A stretch of DNA of 64,000 bases from Euwallacea fornicatus. Lineage: Eukaryota; Arthropoda; Insecta; Coleoptera; Curculionidae. Shown in pieces: positions 1 through 10,515 of this stretch. Each line of letters opens with the position of its first letter. Position 1 is the stretch's first letter. A model generated the notes under the pieces. The model did not search any database. It was given only the letters and a program-made list of their open reading frames with translations, and had not been told where the DNA came from. Location: NCBI RefSeq assembly GCF_040115645.1, contig NC_089563.1, forward strand, positions 496,001 through 560,000. Reading direction: 5' to 3'. The position numbers and the translations under genes were made by a program.

Positions 1-59
1 CTGTAGAAGATGGTCGCGGACATCGCGAAATTGATATGAATTGTGGAAGAAGTTTAGTT

Positions 60-1001
60 AGTGTGCAGCGAGTACTTCAACGATATTAGGAGACTGACCT
101 GCTCAGTCGAAGATCCGGATCGGGACGAGGAAGGGCTACGATGGCTAGAGATTTCCGTTTTAACTACTTTGAGGAACCGAAAAGCTACAGTAGTTTCCCT
201 TGGAACTCATCTACAGAAGTGAGAAATGTCAACGTAAGCGAATGAACTGTTAGTAAACAATTTCATGCTGCTGGATTATGCTCTCGAACTAGAGTTACAG
301 GGCCTCCGCTTTCTCGTGAACACCGGATTGCGAGATTCAATTTTGTATAAAATCACTTGGTTTGGACAGTAAAGAATTAGATTCGTGTGTTATTTTCCCA
401 TAAATCTCAATTTGATCTTACAGGCTCAGGCAGACGTGTGAAAGAGTTACACCGACGAATCGACGTCCATTTGGTGGAGGCTCAATTATAACATGAGAAC
501 GAATTTTATTCCTCATCCAAAATGATATTCCGACTGCGTGCAGGTACCTGGCAGAGATTCTTGAAGCCTACGATGCCCATTCATGGTTAATCCTGACGAG
601 AACACAAACTTTATGCATGATAATTCACGGCCCCACACTGCTCACATTATTACCGCGTTTCTTGGCGAGGTTCAAATAACGCGATTTGTCTGGCCTGCTC
701 GAAGTCCGGATTTGAATCCGATAGAGCATCTTTGGTACAAGATAAAAGAGACGCTTATGGACACACGAGCCGATTCCCAGAAATCCCAGAGAGCATATGT
801 GTCGGTGCAGGAATGCGACAATCTCCTGCTGAATAGAATCCAAAATCCAATTCGAAGCATTATTACGACGTCTGTAAACTGTTATCGCTACTAGAGGAGG
901 AAATACTCGGTACTGAAGTCCGCAAAAACTTTTCATTCGGGATAAATGCATGTTGCAACAAAAATTCATTTTTATTTAGACAATTGCGATAAGATCACTG
1001 T
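60..1001 (+). pseudogene. Decayed Tc1-like transposase (DD34E)
   Basis: The best-preserved part is an open stretch at 583-894 with the Tc1 catalytic signature HDNSRPHTA, followed by WPARSPDLNPIEHLW. The second Asp and the final Glu are 34 residues apart, which is the DD34E pattern of Tc1 transposases. Upstream, broken reading frames between about 60 and 580 still give pieces typical of the same protein, such as a helix-turn-helix region and a LFSHKSQF segment where the first catalytic Asp should be. Stops and frameshifts make it inactive. A CACTG-TA sequence near 996-1002 could be the right terminus; the left end lies outside the window. Confidence 0.8.
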
Positions 1002-1563
1002 ATAAAATTAGTATATTATGTTATAGATTTTCAAAATTCGAATAAATTATAATCTCTTAAATTAAACTCAAATTACGAGGAGACCCTAATTTTATGCTCA
1101 GGAGTATACTAATAACAATACAGACACTCCTACAACAGTTATTAAGAGTGGCCCATTTAGTATAGTCCATCTGAAAGAGCTTGAATGGAATTTTTGTCTT
1201 CGGGAAACCCCGACACGCATCAATTTTACTTTTAAGGGGGAAATTTTTAAATTTGTAGGTGTGAAGTCATCCCCTAAACGGAGTGACAACCTCTTCAAGA
1301 GTCTTAAATGGCACGAGGGATCAGGTGGCACATCATATCAAAAGTATGTCAATGCTCTTTAGAAGTATGTTGATTTTTTTGCTCCGCGTTTAAATATTGT
1401 TAAAAAAAGTTTTAAAATATTGGTGCAATATATAGAAAAAAATAAATATTTAAATCATGTTTTATTTAATTAAGTGTTCAATTTGCGACCCATTTCCTCC
1501 TATACAAAAATAAAGTCTTTGTTTAACATCTTCCAAATGTTTTGTAACATTAAGGGAGTTATT

Positions 1564-1795
1564 TCACCACATGTTGTCACTTGACCACAAGATCGCCTGA
1601 TTTAGCACCTTTGGACTTTTTTTTATGGAGTTATTTAAAAACTGTTGTTTATGAAACGGAATCAGCCTCTTTAGAAGATCTTCGACAACGAATAGTAATA
1701 ACATGAGGTGAAATATCTCCCGAAATGCTACAAAACGTTCGGGAAGAAGTTGAATAAAGGCTTCATTATTGTATAGAAGTAAAGGGGTCACAATT
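1564..1795 (+). pseudogene. Mariner-type transposase C-terminal remnant
   Basis: Read in several plus-strand frames, this stretch gives SPDLAPLDFFLW-like sequence, then a segment resembling KTVVYETESASLEDLRQRI and a NVREEVE-like end. This is the usual C-terminus of the insect mariner-type transposases that carry PPRSPDLTPLDFFLWG. In-frame stops and frame changes break it. It lies in the loop of the surrounding fold-back element. Confidence 0.6.
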
Positions 1796-2065
1796 TAAAT
1801 ACTTAATTAAATAAAACATTATTTAAACATTTATTTTTTTCGATTTATTTCACCGATATTTTAAACAGTTTTTGTACAATATTTAAAGGCGAAGCAAAAC
1901 AATTTCGGCGTACTTGTAAAGAGAATTGAAATACCTTTGACATAATGTGCCACACGACCCCCCCTGCCACTTAAGATCCTTGAAGGGGTAGCTACCTCGT
2001 TTAGGGGGATGACTCTACACCTACGAATTTATAATCTAAAAATGTCCCTGTCTGAAAACAATTCA

Positions 2066-2945
2066 GACTTTTCTGGGAATTCCGGATTTCTGCAATAAAG
2101 TATTCTAAAGGCTAACACCCTGGGGACCAATAAACTCTCGGTATTATCAAGGCCTGAAATTCAAAGGGTAGCGGCAGTACAGTTTACTGCTAGATAATAA
2201 AAATATCTGGAATTTCCCGAGAAGCCTTAGAACCATACAATATCGGTCGCACATGGGCCATTGCCCAAGATCTGACATCTGGGGAAGCAAGAAGTACATA
2301 TGGTAAATGTAAAATCAGAGACCAACAAAGGGCTGGTCCTGGTTCCCGTGGAACCCAATTTTATGGTTACTAAAATAAATTGAAGAATAGAAATCGGACT
2401 GACCGACGATGGGAATTTCCAACTGCCTTGTTGGACCACGGTTTAACCCCCTCCTGCGGGGGGGCCCGAGATCTGGGGACAGAGGGGAACCGAAGAATCG
2501 AAGTCAAATCAGTTCCGTCTGTGTTTTCTCAGAAGAATCATCTTCAATGAACCCTCGTATACTATACAGTGTACCAGCATCACTAACAGTGCACATAAAA
2601 GCAGGGTGCGGTTCCATCATTCAAGGGACTCAATTACAAACTCTTGCAACCCTATCAAACTAGTTGTTCTTGGAAACACCAATGGCTAGTTATTATTAAA
2701 ACATCAACTTAGTACTAGTTTTTACAACCTGTTTTGCGTGGAACTACTAGTTACATTATTTATGAAATAAAGCATTAAATAATCAAATAAGAGTGCATAA
2801 ATCCAGTTTCTCTCTGTTTGGAAAAAAAGAGAGTGGTCCTTCAGTATAAACTTAAACAGAACCAGCCGCGAAAGCAGATGCCATTAAGGTTCATCAGTGT
2901 CCTGGAGAGGTACAACTGCTTCTGCAGAGTACAGCTCCCCTTACA
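2066..2945. other. Unassigned insertion in a fold-back arm
   Basis: This stretch separates two parts of the right arm of the surrounding fold-back element. It includes a short GC-rich patch near 2445-2490 with runs of C and G. No convincing coding exon, terminal repeat or known transposon motif was found. It may be a later insertion or simply diverged element sequence. Confidence 0.35.
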
Positions 2946-3124
2946 AATAAAATTGACGTGTCTCGGGGTGGTTTTCCAAAGAAAAAAAAATCCATTCAAG
3001 ATATTTCAGATGGACTGCTTTAAAGGTACCATCATGTTGACGTGCTCATTAGGTGCGCACTGTCAGAGCTAGTGAGCCGAATCAGTTTATGATCATACGA
3101 GCTTGCCAACGAGGCAATAAATGC

Positions 3125-4881
3125 ATGATTACTCAGATGGATCACTGCGTATAGGAGCATCATGAACTCAAAAAATCTAAGGAACCTGAGGGAGGAAATT
3201 TGAAGAAATAATTTCGTTTCAGGCCTCTGAAGTTCCTTGCAGTCACAAAATAAGAATACTCAACTTCAACACGAAAGATGCGGTGACGTATCCGATAATC
3301 CGAATATTAGGAAGAGCTGAGTGTGATAAAGAACGAATAACATGCCAAAAAAACGACGATTTTGTGAACGTTTATTCCGAAACCTCAAATTCGATCCCAA
3401 ACATCCATCCAAATAATGGCACTTTCAAGTCATTGGTACAATTGAGTGAAGGTGGAAACGAATTAATATTCGTGTATGGTTGCCACGAAGTGTCGCTTTC
3501 CCTTGAATATTGCCAAATGAATTTTCCGTACTCTGTGATGCCTATGTATGTGATATGTGAGGGTCATGATGCTTTATTTCAAGGTATAACATTGTTCTCA
3601 AACATAATTGTTTTTCCGAAAATAAAAATTCTAGCTCCCTCTGCAGAAAGAAACGACATTAAAAGCGCCTGTGATAGAATATTGTTATGCTCCAAGCTTT
3701 TGCAGTGCTTCACTGCAGAGAAGCTTTTGGAGAACGGTCTTGGAAGAAAGACTTTTCATCTGGAAAATCAGTGCCAAGTATTTAATAGCAAGCTAAACTA
3801 CATTGAGGCAAGGAAAATGAGCCAAGAGCAACTGTGGAAGGCCATAGGTATTGTCAATGTCTATTCCTTATTTTGCTATGCTTTGACGAGTATTTCAAGG
3901 AGGGGAAATTATGACCTCCAGCTTCGCCTCGCAAAAACGCAAATATTTAGCATTCCTCTCCTGCACCCATTACAATGGGGCTCAGTATTCCGAAGCCATT
4001 ATGAAGAGTCATGAGGACCTCTTAAGTATCACTGAAGGTTATGTGGCCTTAGGAGGAGGTGGGTTAGCATTATTTGGAACTGGCTGCCTCTACACTTGGC
4101 CTTGTCAATTTCAAGAGATTCAAGCCAAATTCCAAGACGAGACTATCGTCGATAAGGGGCAGTTCCTAGACGATAGCTGCTACAGGTAGATAAGCAACCA
4201 ATTATGAAAAATGTCATTTGATTTAATTTTTTTTTAGAGGAACACGTGGTGGTTGCTTCTCAACAACAATGGGTTCAGCTTTACATGAACTATACCATAC
4301 TTTTGATTTAGGCCATACGGAAAATGGGGTCATGGGTCGAGGTTTTGATAATATCAACAAATTTTTCGTTGGTGATTCCTTCGAAAATGTGTCAATTAAA
4401 AATTACGAGGCGAAAATCGAGTTCAAAGAAGAATTTGAATCCGAAGTTTTATCTCAGAGATTGGTCAGTGAAAGCAAAAGAAAGGACTTCGAAGTTATCC
4501 GGAAGTTTGAGGAAAATGACAGAACTACTTTGACTAAAAGTTGCTGCATTATTCTAGCCTATCATAAGTGATTTTGAGTTCTATTATCGCATTACTTTGA
4601 ATTAAATCGTGATTTTCAGGTGGTTCAACAATTATAATGAATTTCCTGTAACTTTGTCTTATGACGATTCCAACAAACTCATCAAGTCCACTGCAGGAAT
4701 AAGGGTGGTGGAGATAAGAAAACAACCAGAGGAAATGATTTGCAATTATTGGACGTTTGAGGGAAGAGTGCTCAAGTTTTCCTTCAGAATTCCCAACGAG
4801 GTCTTTGAGGAAGATGGTTCAGCAATACTTTTCGTAGAAGACAACTTTGGTAATAACCTGAAAAAGTTATTAACGGCATAG
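3125..4881 (+). CDS. Putative zinc metallopeptidase, YIL108W-type
   Basis: The model has six exons: 3125-3148, 3223-3583, 3635-3847, 3903-4185, 4238-4567 and 4620-4881. It gives about 490 residues, with all junctions in phase. Exon 5 carries HELYHTFDLGH, a metzincin-like HExxHxxxxGH zinc site, followed by ENGVMGRGFD. This arrangement matches the uncharacterised eukaryotic family of yeast YIL108W (Pfam Metallopep, from memory). Two His plus a third His bind zinc and the Glu is the general base; the substrate is unknown. The last two exons form a beta-rich C-terminal part. Exon 1 (start at 3125) is the weakest call: it rests only on a phase-0 GTATAG donor. The exon 4 acceptor could be 3899 or 3902. 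Intron 2 (51 bp) has no stop and is in frame. Confidence 0.8.
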
Positions 4882-5154
4882 AAATTACGTAAAGATTAAA
4901 AAGTGGAAATCTGTCTCTAGATGGATGTTAGTTTTATCAAAATCTACAATTTCGAAATTTCATAATGTTTGAAGTTTGAATTGCTTACATGAATAGGCTC
5001 TTCAGAATTTTATGTTACGTTAACGTTTAAGCAGTTAGATGTTAAAATATTTTAACATTATTATGTACCAAACTTGTTTTAGTATCTTCAGGGGGCATAT
5101 TTTACATTATCTTCAATCTATGGCCTATAGATTTTAGAGTTGTTAAACGTTGAA

Positions 5155-5160
5155 AATAAA
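5155..5160 (+). terminator. AATAAA polyadenylation signal of the metallopeptidase gene
   Basis: AATAAA lies about 275 bp after the stop codon, with T-rich sequence downstream. It is a plausible 3' end signal for the 3125-4881 gene. Confidence 0.5.
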
Positions 5161-5869
5161 CTTTGTCTCAGAGAAATATCCGTTTTTTTGTGCGTAAATG
5201 TTTTTATATAAGTATGTAAATGTTACATTTGATTTATATATATATCATTTATTAGCATCATAACAGGAATTATTTTTTACTTCAAATATATAGGATGTTC
5301 TATTGAAGAATATCGGAGCTATCGTTTTCCTTGTCTTTCAGTGGTTCAATTTTTGATTGAGTTGAAGAAGAAGCGGCCCTAAAATCAAATGAAATAACAG
5401 CAGCCATCCTTTCTTTGGGCTTTTTTTGATCATTTATTGAAGGAACTGAACTACAATCGTGAACAAACACGGTGGCATAGAAATTTTCCTTCGGATTGAA
5501 AATTCTTTGAACACTTCTCTAAGTGTGTATTTTCTTGTAGTACTGAACCTTGAGTCAAATCTGAATGCTATACTCTTTTCGATATATTCAAGTTTATGCT
5601 GTTTATTTTGAAAAAAACTTGCCATAAAATCGAACGAAATTACAGTGGCGTAGGTAGGTAAACAGTAGCGTTCTTCTTTGAAGTTGATCATTTTTGTATA
5701 ATCTATTCCCATATCTTTTCCAAGCTTGATTCAATCACCCATTACGGCACTATTTCCTGTTAAATCATGACTAGATATTCTTGATGATTTAAAGTAGAAT
5801 GCGGAGGGAACTAAAAAAACAGTAATATCTTCGCTTAAAATTCGTATCACTCAAACCTTGCATCCAGGA
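5161..5869. other. AT-rich intergenic DNA with degenerate repeats
   Basis: It holds a short TA-repeat patch (near 5237-5248), a TATAGGATGTTC sequence near 5290 resembling a decayed transposon end, and two related stretches (about 5340-5430 and 5590-5700) sharing AAATCRAAYGAAAT-type and GATCATTT sequence. The two stretches look like a diverged tandem duplication. No gene is supported. Confidence 0.35.
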
Positions 5870-6722
5870 AATGGTAAATGTGTATTTGTGAGAATTTCAT
5901 GTTGGAACAAAATATCCACTATTTTTCCACAGTAATATTCACAGATGAACGTAATTTTACGAACTCGGGCTTGTCCAATCATTACAATGAATATGCCTGA
6001 TCGACTGAATATTCACATGAATTCAAAAGGTGGAAAAGTATGTTTCAGGCTAAATCTGTGGGTTGGTTTATTTGGCGATAGGAGCATAAACCACCAAAAA
6101 ATTACAAAATCAGTTTCACTGCAGATGAGCATTTGAGGACCTACATATGGATTACATCAAGAACAACATTTGTAGTGAAGTGAATAACTTTTGTTTCCTA
6201 AAAGATGGTTTTCTACTACATAGCGGTAAGAGAGTAGCTGATTATTTATCTAAAGTATTTCCCGATAGGCATTTCAAATATTGGAGACATACATTGGCCA
6301 GCACGCTCACCAGATCTTTCCCCAACGGATTATTATTTATGAAAAACTGTGAAAGCTATCATTTACATATCTGTATCCATCTCTAATAATGAACGAAGGA
6401 ACATTATCGCGACATTAAGTTCCCAAGTAAGAAGAAGGAACATTTTGACATTAATGGAAAATTTGAAATGACGCTTGGAGCTATGCGTGGAAGTAGAAAG
6501 TAAATCCTTCGAGCACCTTTTATAATTTTAATTATTTATTAGTTTTCTCGTTATTTTAAAGACGTTTTTCCAAAAATAATATTTTTGATATTTCTACCTC
6601 CGAAAGTTATTGGAATTTTTCACAACTTTTAACTGCAAATTACGCAAGTTTGACTCAATTTCACAAACGTTGTAGTTTTTACAGTTACCGAGGGTTAAGT
6701 TTCAGAAACGGTCACCCTATAT
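5870..6722 (+). pseudogene. Decayed mariner-type transposase with right terminus
   Basis: Plus-strand frames give VIFTDE (first catalytic Asp region), SNHYNEYA, a LNLWVGLFGDR segment, then HWPARSPDLSPTDYYL and finally an ATLSSQVRRR and LCVEVE end. This order is that of an insect mariner-type transposase. Many stops and frameshifts break it, and the middle Asp region is not readable. A CACCCTATATA sequence at about 6712-6722 fits a decayed right end (CACCCTGTA). A matching left arm was not found, so the element is probably truncated. Confidence 0.75.
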
Positions 6723-6889
6723 AGTCGAGTAGTTCAGGGATGTATTTACATGTACTTACCGTAAATTCACCCTTAGTTGTAATAGGGTTGTCTTTATCAA
6801 AGCTCGTGGCATTGTCTCACTTACTGCTAGCTCTAATTAAGCTTTTATTTCTTATAAATAACTTATTAATTCGCACAAACGAAGGCAGT

Positions 6890-7132
6890 AAATACAAAAA
6901 AAAACAGAAAATAAACTAGTTAATAAAAGCTCAAATAACTTTAGGTATCTACAATGTATGTTTAATTTTTTTTTGTTGGAAATAAATTGTCGAGTTCCTA
7001 AAGTCCCAGTATAGGAGTGATAGGCTTATAATTGTCTTGAATTTTATGTGCATTTATTGTCTTTTGTAGTGTTAATTTGTTTTTATGTAATTTCCTTTAT
7101 ACTTTTAATCTGTCATCCTACAATTTGAGAAG
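6890..7132 (+). repeat. Conserved noncoding block, copy 1 (possible 5' untranslated exon)
   Basis: This block resembles 17150-17423: both have GAGTTCCTAA, then CCCASTATA, TTTTAYGTGCATTT and finally ATTTGAGARGGTAAG. The shared segment stops at a perfect splice donor (GT at 7133). The two copies lie 1.5 kb and 1.9 kb upstream of the paralogous start codons at 8601 and 19360. The simplest reading is a duplicated promoter and 5' untranslated exon; a dispersed transposon fragment is the alternative. Confidence 0.45.
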
Positions 7133-7269
7133 GTAAGATAATTTTTTTGTATTTTTACGTAAAAATTTAAATTTATCAACCTATGTCAAGGGAGCAGAAC
7201 TCGTTTGGTTCAAACAAATTAATTTACCAATACATTTAACCCCCATATTTCTTCAATTTTACACGTATA

Positions 7270-7328
7270 CAGGGTGTCCCACAAGTGTTTCATTATATTT
7301 CAGTGGGTAATAGTACATTGACACCCTG
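7270..7328. mobile_element. Tiny TACAGGGTG-ended element
   Basis: A 59-bp unit runs from CAGGGTGT to ACACCCTG and is flanked by TA on both sides. These are the ends of the fold-back elements elsewhere in the window. It is either a minimal internal-deletion copy or a chance pair of decayed ends. Confidence 0.45.
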
Positions 7329-8600
7329 TATATCCTGAAAACACAAATTTTCTCATTAAATTCCAACCCTAAAGTTTTATAGGCGAAGAACTAAAGTGCT
7401 CTAAATTACACTTACAATGATTGTGATGATTTCTTGACGACTCTCCTTCAAATGGTTATACTTAGGTGTTCCTTCGCAAGCAGCCTTCAGGCCTTGATAA
7501 GAATAAAAATTTGAACTTTTGATTCCAATCCAAAATTGAATTGTAATTGATTTGAATCATTTTCATTAATTGAAGAATCTTTAAAGAATTATTTTTGTTT
7601 AAAATGAATAACAATTGATAAATTATTTCAAAAATCGGAATTTTTTTAAAGAAGTATCCACGTGTGCCGGATCACCACAGAAAATACGTCTGGGTGATGG
7701 AATCCTAAATTGAAGGTGTACTGCTCTTGGTGGTAAGTTTTCAGTTAATATCTCAAGTTCAAAGAAAATCACTTACCATTTATTTGTCGTTCGTAAAATA
7801 TAACCGACATTTTACGTTACTGTTACCGTTTTCAATCCTATAAGCTCTCGCTACAAAGGTCAACATTTCTATCTACAGTTCTGTATCATCAAATATCAGA
7901 CCCTTTTTTAAAACATTTATAAACATATTTGAACCCTTGGGATTTTTTATAATAATGTAAAATTTATAATTCCATGTGCAATAATTATTTTCGAATTGCG
8001 AATTGAACAGGGGATTTAAATCATCAATGAGGACTGATCCCATAAGAAACATCATCTTCTAAATTTAAGGAAGTAAGTGAGAAATCTGTGTTAAGTTACA
8101 ATGAGTTGCATATTCTGCAAAATTCAACTTAATATCTCAAAACTGCAAAAGTTACGACGAAAAAAATATGAAATAGAACTTTAACACCCTATATATCTTA
8201 AAGCTTTAAGAAGTAGAGATCCATTTGGTACCGTTAGGGCTCTTCATACTCAAAAAATCTGTACTTAGCGTGTTGGTTTCCCTTGCTCAGACGCCTTGTA
8301 GAATTCCACAGCTGTGAATTTTTAATACACCTTCACGTACCTTAGTATTGCGTGTAAAATTGTTAAAGAGACTGAATGGAAAATTTTAAATTTAAATTTT
8401 CATTATTTTTACTAATTTTTAACAAACTGTAACATCTCGAAAACAAGCAACAAATTGTTTACTCAAATAGGACAAATTGGATCACAACTGTTTCGAGATT
8501 ACCATTGAAGTTACGTAGGGAGAGTTGTTTTCCATTCAGCCCACTAAAAAAATATTATAACTTTTTTCCCTAACTTAAGAGATTCTTTATCCATACAAAC
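7329..8600. other. Upstream region of the 8601 gene
   Basis: AT-rich sequence with scattered transposon-end fragments such as ACCCTATATAT near 8190. It would be intron if the donor at 7133 belongs to the 8601 gene. No coding exon was recognised. Confidence 0.3.
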
Positions 8601-9413
8601 ATGGAAAAAGGCGAATCTCAGCACCAAGACAAAAGTAATATGAATTGTTCAAAAACTGATGTTATATCTGGTAACACTCTGAAGCGGTGGTTTAGAGATC
8701 AACATTCTTCAATTTCACAAGGACCGGAGGTAATCTCCAGAAGTGAGAGTTCTTTTAAAGGTTCGCCGATCCAATTGGAGATCGCAGAGGGTGAAATACC
8801 CGGCAAGACTTTGGTAAGATTTTTTCATTTCCTATATTATTTCCTCCGAATTTACACCATTTTTTTTCTATTAGAAGGAATTTAAACCCTAAAAGGGAAA
8901 AGAAGTTACTCTATAGAGTTTTAAATGTAGCCAGACAGATCTACCTCCCCAAGAATCTGTCCAGAGTAATGGCGTCTCTATGGACAATCCGCTAGTCAAG
9001 CGACGAAGAAAAATGTAAACAGGACAGATTAACCAAGTACATGGGAAAAATTCATAATTTTTTTTATCAGCTCTGCAATCCCTCCGGATGAAGACCCATC
9101 AACCTCGTCTGAATCAATTGTATCTTTGCCCTCTTATTTTGATGAAGGAATGGGTGGATTCATTGAAGAATTTGAACAATCGAGTAGCGAGGACCTGAAC
9201 GACTTTACTGAGCAGCAACAGCAGCAGCTGGACTCTCTCACCACGAGACCAGCTTTATCGACTCAGAAAGATTCGCCAGCTTCTTCTTCATACAGCAGCC
9301 GAGAGACGAGTGTATCCATTGTTGTCTCCACAGAACTAGAAGAAATGGAACAGAGCAATGGTGACCTCAGTCGTGGATGGCTAAAGAGAACCAAATTTGA
9401 ATTATTTCCATAA
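8601..9413 (+). CDS. Uncharacterised cluster protein 1, lacks the C-terminal domain
   Basis: The model is 8601-8813, 8935-9014 and 9071-9413, giving 211 residues. Exon 1 begins MEKGES, as does the paralogue at 19360. Exon 2 ends in NPLVKRRRK at a phase-2 donor, the same position and phase as SPLHKRHKIQ in 19360. Exon 3 is acidic, with a Q run, and shares the EQQQ-LD...PAL.TQK pattern with the paralogue. It stops where the paralogue continues into the W/FR and C-x2-C domains, so this is a shortened family member. An in-frame stop at 8914 forces the exon 2 acceptor to 8934. An AATAAA sits at 9629-9634. Function is unknown; the KRRRK motif suggests nuclear location (inference). It could be a decaying copy. 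Confidence 0.6.
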
Positions 9414-10515
9414 ACATTCAAGTTTTTTTCTGATTTTAGATATTACAAATTTCTAAAATTACGTGTCAAATTGCAGTTTAGATTTCGTACTTTCTTAGAC
9501 AGATTTCACATTATCTGAGACGGCATCAACCGCAAATGATTAAGTTTAAATTGCAATGTGATAATTAGATTTATGGTACTGTTAAAAAATCATCGTTTTT
9601 TTCTAATTATCACAGGAAAATTGTTATGAATAAATAATCGATACCTGCAATCATATTAAACTATAATTTGGAGCTGTTGGGGTCCACGTTTTGAAACATG
9701 TAGTTTATCTTCGTTATATTCAGTCGGTGGCCCGGATGTAAAATTCCTAAATACTTAAGAAAAAAATTTCTCATACATTTTCATATTTTTTGTAGTACAC
9801 ATATCAATATAGATTTATGGCACTTTCAACTTAGTTTGATTTATTTTCATGTTGTATGCATATGTGTATCGGTGGTTTTTTGTGTAGGTAAGTAAAAGAG
9901 GCTCCAAGTCAAGAGCACTACTGAGGGCCTGTTATTTGCTAAATCCACTGTTCGGGGTTAATTTCGTTTTAGTGAAGAACCTTTAAACTCATTGGAAAAA
10001 GAACTGCAAATTCATACCTAATATTTATCTAAACACGTCTACTTGTAATCTTGTACCTACTCCTGCGTAGACCCTAAAAATTCTACACTTAAATTAAATA
10101 TTAGCAAAATGCAAAGAATAATTTTTCAATTATTTAATACCAATAATTGACAGATCTCTGTAGAAAATTGTCAAACAAATTTTTAGTATTTAATAGTTCC
10201 CAATGAGTTCTAAACCGTTCCGAAAGTTTATCTTCAGAACATTCTGATATTCTTTCATTATGTCAAAGCCTTTTACAGAACATTAAACCGATTCCTAAAA
10301 TCCCTCAGTATAATAACTGATGCTCCTTGATTTTCATTAACACTAAATCTGAATATGTCCTTAAATTTTAACAGCAGTCTTCCTGCGAACCCCCAAGAGT
10401 TTCGGTTGATATTGGGTGCAAGACTTTTTCTTGAGGGGACGCGGAATAACTTTGGCAATACCAGTTGTCCTTCACATCCCAAAATGTTTCTCTTACTTCG
10501 GTTATAGATTAAACA
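9414..10515. other. Intergenic, AT-rich
   Basis: It contains the AATAAA at 9629-9634 that could end the 8601 gene. A GTGTAGGTAAGTA sequence near 9880-9893 resembles a splice donor and might end a 5' exon of the 10516 gene. Nothing else was recognised. Confidence 0.3.

Larger units (their letters stand above)
1110..3045. mobile_element. Fold-back mariner-type element, right arm interrupted
   Basis: The reverse complement of about 1120-1345 matches plus-strand sequence at about 1935-2060, and then again at about 2945-3040. The left arm therefore pairs with a right arm that has been split by roughly 0.9 kb of other sequence (2066-2945). The inner edges also pair (about 1413-1480 with 1793-1860). 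The loop carries a mariner transposase remnant. Similarity between arms is about 75 percent by eye, so the element is old. The outer limits are approximate because no clean terminal motif or target duplication is visible. Confidence 0.6.

Noticed and set aside
5289..6722. A complete fold-back element between TATAGGATGTTC and CACCCTATATA
   Set aside because: The two ends do not match each other beyond a few bases, so only the right end and the transposase remnant are reported.
8878..8934. Earlier acceptor (CTATTAG at about 8877) for exon 2 of the 8601 gene
   Set aside because: It leads to in-frame stops at once, whereas the acceptor at 8934 keeps the family frame.
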